Position numbers and translations under genes: made by a program. The notes beneath the pieces were generated by a model. It made no database searches. It saw nothing but the letters and a program-made list of their open reading frames with translations, and was not told the DNA's origin. From Shewanella sp. OMA3-2 (lineage in GTDB: Bacteria; Pseudomonadota; Gammaproteobacteria; Enterobacterales; Shewanellaceae): DNA of 64,000 bases. Position 1 is the first letter of the stretch. Each line of letters opens with the position of its first letter. Positions 58,479-64,000 of the stretch are shown piece after piece. Location: the NCBI RefSeq assembly GCF_021513195.1, contig NZ_CP090974.1, positions 942,001 to 1,006,000 on the forward strand. The letters are read 5' to 3'.

Positions 58479-58720
58479 ACGGGGCGGCCGAGCTACATGG
58501 ATGTACTTGTGCGTGTCGGTGAGTGAATGTCATGGTTTGCCAGTAAAGTGAACTTAGATGGTTCTACTTTGATGTTGCCGTAGAGCAAACGCCTGGATCC
58601 CCGATAACAGCACTCGAGGATGACGGTGTAGAGCTGGATTCCTCCCGGTAACGTCCTTGAACCGGGATCTTAGCATTGCCGGAATGACTAAATCAGGGAA
58701 TGATTGTTGAAATTTAACCG

Positions 58721-58824
58721 TGCCACCCATTGTTAATTTTGACTGAGTTTTTAATTTCTGCAGATTAAGATAATGCCGAGAAGGTTAATCATGATGATTT
58801 GCGAAACGACCGTCCGCCCCATGG
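58721..58824. repeat. 104-bp direct repeat, copy B
   Basis: This is the second copy of the block at 58374-58478, one T shorter in a T run. Sequence diverges immediately after GCCCCATGG, so the copies share a defined right boundary. Confidence 0.85.
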
Positions 58825-58889
58825 CCGCTCTTTGGCATCCATGTCATCGCGGCATTTGTGAATTCCTTCACATCAGACAGTCTTTCTAT

Positions 58890-60824
58890 CTACTCTTCTT
58901 GGCTCAAGATAAAATTGCTAATCGCTTTTGAAATCATGTCTTTCTTCATCGTGGTGCGTGATACGCGCTGATCAAACCAAAAACTCATGGGTTGGTCGAA
59001 GCCGATGCCGTGCATGTAGTTGTAAAGTGCTTTACGTAACCCTTCGCCTAGCATGTCGTGATCTGTGCCGGTTGGGTCGGTAAAATCAACATCGTTTTCA
59101 GCAAAAAATACCTCTGGGCGTGGGTCAAGGGTGATGCCAAACTGTTCTGGATTCATGCCGATTGGGCTGTGGGCGGTGGCAACAAAACGGTGCCAGTAGG
59201 CCGACTGGAAACAACCTTGTTGCATCAACTGGCGGACCATTTCTAATGCATCAATGGTTTCTTGTTCAGTTTGAGTCGGGAAGCCATACATCAAATAAGC
59301 GTGTACCAAAATACCCGCGTCACTAAACGCTTTGGTGACCTGGGCGACGCGCTCAACACTGACGCCTTTTTTCATCAGTTTTAATAATCTGTCTGACGCC
59401 ACTTCAAGGCCGCCGCTGACCGCGATACAACCTGAGTCTGCCAATAGCTGGCAACGTGCTGGGCTAAAGGTGCGTTCAAAACGAATATTGCCCCACCAGC
59501 TGATCACCACGTTACGTTCAATAAGGCGTTTGGCGAATGCGAATAAGGTTTTGGGTGGTAATGCTTCATCGACAAAATGAAAACCGGTTTGGCCTGTTTC
59601 GGCGACAAGCGCTTCGATGCGGTCGACCAGAATATCTGCGCCAGCGGTATCGTAGCGGTCGATATAATCTAAGCTGACATCGCAAAAGCTGCATTTACGC
59701 CAATAGCATCCGTGGGCGATGGTTAATTTGTTCCAGCGGCCGTCACTCCAAATGCGGTGCATTGGGTTGAGCATTTCACATAATGACAGGTATTCGGTTA
59801 ATGGCAGGCCATCGTATATTGGTGCACCGACCTCAGATTGGGGAATATCGTGTAGCTCAGTATTTTGATTAAGATGAACGTAAGGTTGACCGTTTTCATC
59901 TTCTGCCAAAAAGTAAGTGCGGACTAACTCTTCGATGCCGCGCTTGCCTTCAAAGTATTCTAGCAATGTAATTAGCGGACGTTCGCCGTCATCGAGACAG
60001 ATATAGTCGACAAATTCGAATACCCGTGGGTCTTTTAATGCCCTAAGCTCGGTATTGACAAAGCCGCCGCCCATCACGATAGGGAGCTCAGGATTGATAG
60101 CTTTACAGGTTTGTGCAATGCGTAAGGCGCCAAGCATATTACCAGGAAACGGCACAGTTAATGCGACCACGCTAGGCTGGGTGTCTTCTAAATATTGCTC
60201 AACGAGCTGTTCTAAAATGTCTGAGCTGAAGCTAGGTTCGCCCATTAAGGTGTCGTATAGATTATCAAAACTTGGGTTGGCAGCGGCTAAGCGTTCACCA
60301 TAACGGCTGACTTCAAAATAAGGGTCAACGCCTTGGGTTATCACGTTCGACAGATCGTTAATGAATAACGTGGCGAGGAACTTAGCTTTATCTTGCACGC
60401 CAAGGTTACCAAAGGCTGCTTGCAGTACGTCGCCCGACACGGCTTCCATTTGCGCGATAGCTTCAAATGCAGGGCCTTCGGGTAAAAAGCGACGGGTGTT
60501 AATTCGCATGGCTAGGCTTGGGTCTTTGCCTTGTAAAAAGCGAATAGCAGACTCAACGGTAAGATGGTAACGATCAAACTCAGCCAGAAAATCAAACACC
60601 GCATCAGGTAATTCATCGTCTTCAAAGTGTTCGAAGTTTTCTTCTACATGTTGACGAATGACCTCAAGTGCCGGCGCGGTCATCATTTCAAGAAACAACT
60701 CAATAGCAGGATCTCGCTGTACCGCTTCATAGCCCCGTGAACGTAAAAAACCCGTTAAATACGCCGTTGCTGGGTACGGCGTATTAAGTTGGGTCATTGG
60801 TGGAGTCATTAGAAGAACGGTCAT
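58890..60824 (-). CDS. B12-binding-domain radical SAM protein
   Basis: This 644-residue protein begins MTVLLMTPPMTQLNTPYPAT, typical of cobalamin-binding radical SAM enzymes. A B12-binding-like Rossmann region (VVALTVPFPGNMLGALRIAQ, IVMGGGFVNTELR) spans about 205-275. The radical SAM core follows with cluster cysteines in HGCYWRKCSFCDVS (about 372, 377, 380), spaced C-x4-C-x2-C rather than C-x3-C-x2-C, then ISWWGNIRFERT, GCIAVSGGLEVASDRLLKLM and LMYGFPTQTEQETIDALE. The substrate is unknown. It is monocistronic. Confidence 0.87.
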   Translation of the reverse strand: MTVLLMTPPMTQLNTPYPATAYLTGFLRSRGYEAVQRDPAIELFLEMMTAPALEVIRQHVEENFEHFEDDELPDAVFDFLAEFDRYHLTVESAIRFLQGKDPSLAMRINTRRFLPEGPAFEAIAQMEAVSGDVLQAAFGNLGVQDKAKFLATLFINDLSNVITQGVDPYFEVSRYGERLAAANPSFDNLYDTLMGEPSFSSDILEQLVEQYLEDTQPSVVALTVPFPGNMLGALRIAQTCKAINPELPIVMGGGFVNTELRALKDPRVFEFVDYICLDDGERPLITLLEYFEGKRGIEELVRTYFLAEDENGQPYVHLNQNTELHDIPQSEVGAPIYDGLPLTEYLSLCEMLNPMHRIWSDGRWNKLTIAHGCYWRKCSFCDVSLDYIDRYDTAGADILVDRIEALVAETGQTGFHFVDEALPPKTLFAFAKRLIERNVVISWWGNIRFERTFSPARCQLLADSGCIAVSGGLEVASDRLLKLMKKGVSVERVAQVTKAFSDAGILVHAYLMYGFPTQTEQETIDALEMVRQLMQQGCFQSAYWHRFVATAHSPIGMNPEQFGITLDPRPEVFFAENDVDFTDPTGTDHDMLGEGLRKALYNYMHGIGFDQPMSFWFDQRVSRTTMKKDMISKAISNFILSQEE

Positions 60825-60945
60825 AGCCTGCCTTTAAATAGTAAAACCTGAATGCTTGATGCTAAACAGAATAATGGCAGCAAATGTTGCTGCCATAAAA
60901 TAATAATGAATTCTAACAAATGGCTTGTAAAAAAGCCCCGTTAAA

Positions 60946-61620
60946 TTAAAGAATAGCCTCTAGATAACCACTACCAAGCTGTTTCATTTGTCGCTCAACC
61001 CAAACCACTCTTTGGCTAAGATAAGGCGTTAAATTGTTAGGATTACGTTTGCGGGGGCTTGGCAGTAGCACGGCTAATCGAGCCGCTTCATTTTTGCTAA
61101 GATAACGCGCTGATTTATTGAAATAATGCTGACTTGCGGCTTCTACGCCGTAAATCCCTTGACCAAACTCAGCCACGTTTAAATACACTTCTAGAATGCG
61201 TTTTTTACCCCAAATGACTTCAAGGCTAATGGCTAATGCGGCTTCTAGACCTTTGCGAACAAAGCTTCGCCCTGGCCATAATAGAAGGTTTTTGGCGGTT
61301 TGTTGGGTGAGGGTGCTAGCGCCCCTAAGTCCTTTGCCATCGTCGTGTTGGTCAAGGGCTTTAGTGATGGCGCTAAAATCGACTCCAAAGTGCTGGGTAA
61401 ATAGCTGATCTTCTGAGGCCACCATAGCCAGTGGAATATGTGACGGTAATGTATCAATACTTACCCACTGATAGCTAACAGGGTAAGGGCTTTGCAACAT
61501 AAATGACGTAGTGGGCGGTGCGATAAATCTTAATGTTAGTAACAATAGTGCCAATAGCAGCATTAACCGCCACATGACATACCATGTCCAACCGAAAAGT
61601 CCCCGTGTACGATTTTGCAT
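60946..61620 (-). CDS. mtgA: Monofunctional peptidoglycan transglycosylase MtgA
   Basis: From ATG 61620 (GAGG six bases upstream) this 224-residue GT51 enzyme has one N-terminal membrane helix (MWRLMLLLALLLLTLRFI) and the catalytic motifs MVASEDQLFTQHFGVD with the essential Glu, GASTLTQQTAKNLLL, and KKRILEVYLNVAEFGQGIYG. It polymerises lipid II into glycan strands on the periplasmic face. A longer frame to 61704 adds 28 unlikely residues. Confidence 0.95.
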   Translation of the reverse strand: MQNRTRGLFGWTWYVMWRLMLLLALLLLTLRFIAPPTTSFMLQSPYPVSYQWVSIDTLPSHIPLAMVASEDQLFTQHFGVDFSAITKALDQHDDGKGLRGASTLTQQTAKNLLLWPGRSFVRKGLEAALAISLEVIWGKKRILEVYLNVAEFGQGIYGVEAASQHYFNKSARYLSKNEAARLAVLLPSPRKRNPNNLTPYLSQRVVWVERQMKQLGSGYLEAIL

Positions 61621-61996
61621 TAACGCCTCTTTGTTATGTTTAGCCCGCTTTTGGGCTAGTCGCCATCGACGCGCAAGAGTATAGGATATGTGCATTAAGA
61701 CCAAATGCTAATCAATCTAGTTTAGAATTTATTTTTAAGGCTAGCAGGGCTTATTATAGATGTATCGCCTTATTTTGCTTTAATTAACATCTGACATTGG
61801 TTTTATTTCTGTTCATGTCAATACTGCATGTCCTGCGTTAACGCTCATTAGCTGAGTCATTCATCTTGTCATATTAATTCGCTATTTTTGTCATATTCAC
61901 TGCGTAAGCTAGTACTGACAATAAGTTAACTCAACGTATATGACTGCAAAGATGCATCACCACAGGCATGACTGTTTGATAATATGGAGCAATAAG
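61621..61996. other. Divergent region between mtgA and the glycerophosphodiesterase gene
   Basis: These 376 AT-rich bases carry the candidate Pho box at 61866-61894. No other gene or hairpin is clear. Confidence 0.6.
61866..61894 (+). promoter_or_regulatory. Candidate Pho box upstream of the glycerophosphodiesterase gene
   Basis: TTGTCAT (61866-61872) and TTGTCAT (61888-61894) are 22 bases apart, with the middle 11-base unit (ATTCGCT) degenerate. The arrangement matches that at 46726-46776 and lies 102 bases before the start codon. Confidence 0.6.
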
Positions 61997-63292
61997 ATGA
62001 TAGGGCAAAAAAACCTAACACTGGGAATTATTTCTTTTTTGACCAGTATGTTATGGATCTCAGGCTGTAACAGTAATGATAATAATGACACCAACTCAGC
62101 AAATATAGATCAAATTAATCTAGATAAAAGTGTCAGTGCACAAGTGGGTCTTAGACCACTATTTTTAGTGGATCAAATGCAAGACAGTGAGTTAAAAACT
62201 CAATTGGCACAATGCGAGTCAGGGCCTTTTTATCGCACTGATTTTTCCATTGGGCATCGCGGCGCGTCAATGCAGTTTCCTGAGCACACTAAAGAAGCGT
62301 ATCAGGCGGCAATTAGCTCAGGTGCCGGCATTGTTGAGTGTGATGTCACTTTTACCGCTGACAAAGCCCTTGTGTGCCGCCACTCGCAATGTGACTTAGC
62401 TACCACCACCAATATTTTGGCTATTCCCGCGCTTGCCAATAAATGTTCAGTGCCGTTTTCTCCAGCCGATGCTGCCAATGGTGTTAGCGCGACAGCAACT
62501 TGTTGCACAAGCGATATTAGCTTGGCTGAATTTAAAACCTTAAAAGGCAAAATGGACGGCTTTAATCCTAAAGCGACCACGGTTGCAGAATTTATGGATG
62601 GCACCCCAAATTGGCGCACTGACTTATATGCAGTTAATGGCACGCTAATGACTCACGCTGAAAGCATTGAATTGTTTAAAGCAGCTGGGGTGAAGATGAC
62701 GCCAGAGCTTAAATCGGCCAGTGTGAGCATGCCCTATGATGGCTTTACTCAACAAGATTATGCCCAAAAAATGCTAGATGAATATGTCGCCGCAGGGGTT
62801 GATGCTTCGCAGGTGTTCCCGCAATCATTTAATTTAGATGACGTTAAATACTGGATAGCCAATGCTCCAGAATTTGCCGAACAAGCCGTGTATTTGGATG
62901 ATCGCAATGATTTTATCAGTGGTTTTGATCCACAAAATAGCGCGACCTGGTCACCGAGTATGGATACCTTAGCAGCAGATGGGATAAAAATTATCGCACC
63001 GCCATTATGGATGTTAGTCACTTTAGATAATAACAAGGCGATTATTCCTTCTGAATACGCCAAAGCGGCAAAAGCCGCTGGATTGAAAATTATTGCCTGG
63101 TCACTTGAGCGTTCAGGCCAACTCAGTCAAGGTGGTGGCGGTTGGTATTATCAAAGTATTGCCGATGCCATTGATAATGAAGGCGACACCTTTGAACTAC
63201 TAGATGTGTTAGCAAAAGATGTTGGGGTAATAGGCGTATTTTCAGACTGGCCAGCCACCGTGACTTACTATGCTAACTGTATCGATAAGTAA
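61997..63292 (+). CDS. Exported glycerophosphodiester phosphodiesterase
   Basis: From ATG 61997 (GGAGC upstream) this 431-residue lipoprotein has signal [16 protein letters not shown] and a GDPD TIM-barrel: [14 protein letters not shown] (His-Arg and Glu), [20 protein letters not shown] (metal-binding Glu-x-Asp and catalytic His), MTPELKSA and [12 protein letters not shown]. It cleaves glycerophosphodiesters to glycerol-3-phosphate plus an alcohol in the periplasm or at the outer membrane. It is larger than E. coli GlpQ (358 residues), with a Cys-containing insert near 150-180. The Pho-like box upstream fits a phosphate-scavenging role. Confidence 0.88.
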   Translation: MIGQKNLTLGIISFLTSMLWISGCNSNDNNDTNSANIDQINLDKSVSAQVGLRPLFLVDQMQDSELKTQLAQCESGPFYRTDFSIGHRGASMQFPEHTKEAYQAAISSGAGIVECDVTFTADKALVCRHSQCDLATTTNILAIPALANKCSVPFSPADAANGVSATATCCTSDISLAEFKTLKGKMDGFNPKATTVAEFMDGTPNWRTDLYAVNGTLMTHAESIELFKAAGVKMTPELKSASVSMPYDGFTQQDYAQKMLDEYVAAGVDASQVFPQSFNLDDVKYWIANAPEFAEQAVYLDDRNDFISGFDPQNSATWSPSMDTLAADGIKIIAPPLWMLVTLDNNKAIIPSEYAKAAKAAGLKIIAWSLERSGQLSQGGGGWYYQSIADAIDNEGDTFELLDVLAKDVGVIGVFSDWPATVTYYANCIDK

Positions 63293-63425
63293 GCTATAGC
63301 TAGTCTTGTCGGCTCAGTCACGTGGCCAGTTTATCGAGTTAATTATGCGTACCTGAGTATGTAATTGATTGGTATGTAAGATATTGGTAGTTGGTAAATA
63401 GTCGATTGGCTGATTTAACATAGCT

Positions 63426-63453
63426 AAAAGCGGGATAATCATCCCGCTTTTTT
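63426..63453. terminator. Terminator between glycerophosphodiesterase and phosphatase genes
   Basis: An 11-bp perfect stem (63426-63436 with 63441-63451) with AATC loop is flanked by A4 and T6, so it can act in both directions. Confidence 0.9.
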
Positions 63454-63542
63454 ATGGCTATTTGTTAGCTTTTGTAGGCAAAACTGCCACTTTAAGTATT
63501 GCCCCTCTCAATTGGCATCAGGGAGCAAAGCACTAAGCGGGC

Positions 63543-64000
63543 TTATTTATATTTTTGTTTTACGGTTTCAATCAAAGCTTGCCACTGCGGATACTCTTCG
63601 AAACTTTTTTGTAAGTCTCCCCATGGCGATAAAGTGTCATTAATGTCCACCTGTTTACCTTGCTGCGTGGCTAGATAAAGGTAATAAAACGCCGAGGCGC
63701 GATAGTTTGCCGCGCAGTGGACAACCACAGGTTGGTTATTATTGGCTTTCATTAATGCAAAAAATTGCTCAACGTTTTCAAGTGTCGGTTGTTGCCAGTC
63801 AACGTTGATGTTGTGGTATTGCATGCCAAGGTCGGTAACAATTTTCTGCTCATTTTTAAGCGCATTGGGATTGTCGTTGGGAATTAAGTTAATTACATTT
63901 TTAACCCCAGCTTGTTGTAATAATAAAAATTGTTCTGCCGTAGGTAAACCTGCGGTAATAACTTGATTTTGATTAAATTTAACCGCTTTTATTTCAGTTA
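63543..64000 (-). CDS. Protein tyrosine phosphatase-like protein (DUF442 type), partial
   Basis: The frame is open to the right edge, so the start lies outside the window. The visible 152 codons include ITAGLPTAEQFLLLQQAGVK and NVINLIPNDNPNALKNEQ, then the phosphatase loop VVVHCAANYRAS (H-C-x5-R). The N-terminal pattern is that of DUF442/beta-lactamase-hydrolase-like phosphatases. An export signal, if present, would be beyond base 64000. Substrate unknown. Confidence 0.83.
   Translation of the reverse strand, partial: TEIKAVKFNQNQVITAGLPTAEQFLLLQQAGVKNVINLIPNDNPNALKNEQKIVTDLGMQYHNINVDWQQPTLENVEQFFALMKANNNQPVVVHCAANYRASAFYYLYLATQQGKQVDINDTLSPWGDLQKSFEEYPQWQALIETVKQKYK

Larger units (their letters stand above)
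58298..58889. other. Intergenic repetitive region
   Basis: These 592 bases hold two copies of a 105-bp direct repeat and two small GC hairpins: CCGCCCC/GGGGCGG at 58468-58487 and TCCCGGT/ACCGGGA at 58643-58667. No reading frame is convincing. The GC-rich blocks look like dispersed REP-type elements. Confidence 0.65.

Overview
The window reads as chromosomal DNA of a marine gammaproteobacterium, most likely Shewanella. The grounds are the hemCDXY | cyaA | cyaY-lptM-lysA-dapF-DUF484-xerC-yigB order, the protein sequences themselves, moderate GC content, and gammaproteobacterial families such as DUF3087, DUF3012, DUF3859 and yqjDEK-like genes. No tRNA, rRNA, CRISPR array, integrase or intact transposase was seen.

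Layout. 1-12.3 kb: the N-terminal part of a giant type-I-secreted adhesin on the minus strand, built from three families of tandem repeats and broken by a one-base deletion close to its start. 12.8-16.9 kb: haem genes hemC-hemD-hemX-hemY (minus). 17.2-25.0 kb: cyaA (with a one-base frameshift), cyaY, lptM, lysA, dapF, DUF484, xerC and yigB. 25.0-26.8 kb: AlbA_2-domain protein, haemerythrin-like protein and small lipoprotein. 26.8-31.7 kb: ECF sigma factor and anti-sigma factor, a divergent exported subtilase, an outer-membrane barrel and a Ser/Ala-rich exported protein. Two promoters here share an identical GGAATA-N16-CGTTA architecture, so the locus looks like one autoregulated envelope unit. 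31.7-39.4 kb: housekeeping and stress genes (YeeE/YedE pair, DUF3087, ohr with two operator-like palindromes, PhoD phosphatase with a Pho box, RNA methyltransferase, DUF3859, aroQ, arfB, DUF3012). 39.4-46.3 kb: heavy-metal RND efflux genes, then a BlaI/BlaR1-TonB pair with palindromic operators. 46.7-53.8 kb: a duplicated beta-helix-like lipoprotein, a TonB-dependent receptor and a secreted beta-propeller protein, preceded by three TGTCAT boxes in 22-bp register. 53.9-54.8 kb: yqjD-yqjE-yqjK-like membrane genes. 55.2-58.3 kb: a decaying tandem array of class 3 lipase plus transthyretin-like partner genes with a transposon-tip-like inverted repeat. 58.3-64 kb: repetitive intergenic DNA, a B12-binding radical SAM protein, mtgA, a glycerophosphodiesterase with a candidate Pho box, and a cut-off protein tyrosine phosphatase.

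Themes. Three separate loci (PhoD; lipoprotein/TonB receptor; glycerophosphodiesterase) carry PhoB-box-like direct repeats, which suggests coordinated phosphate scavenging that includes an undescribed outer-membrane uptake system. The ECF-controlled locus and the lipase/partner array are the other two candidates for undescribed biology. Three independent single-base deletions (adhesin, cyaA, first lipase-partner gene) are either real mutations or systematic consensus errors in the assembly; this must be settled before calling any of them a pseudogene.
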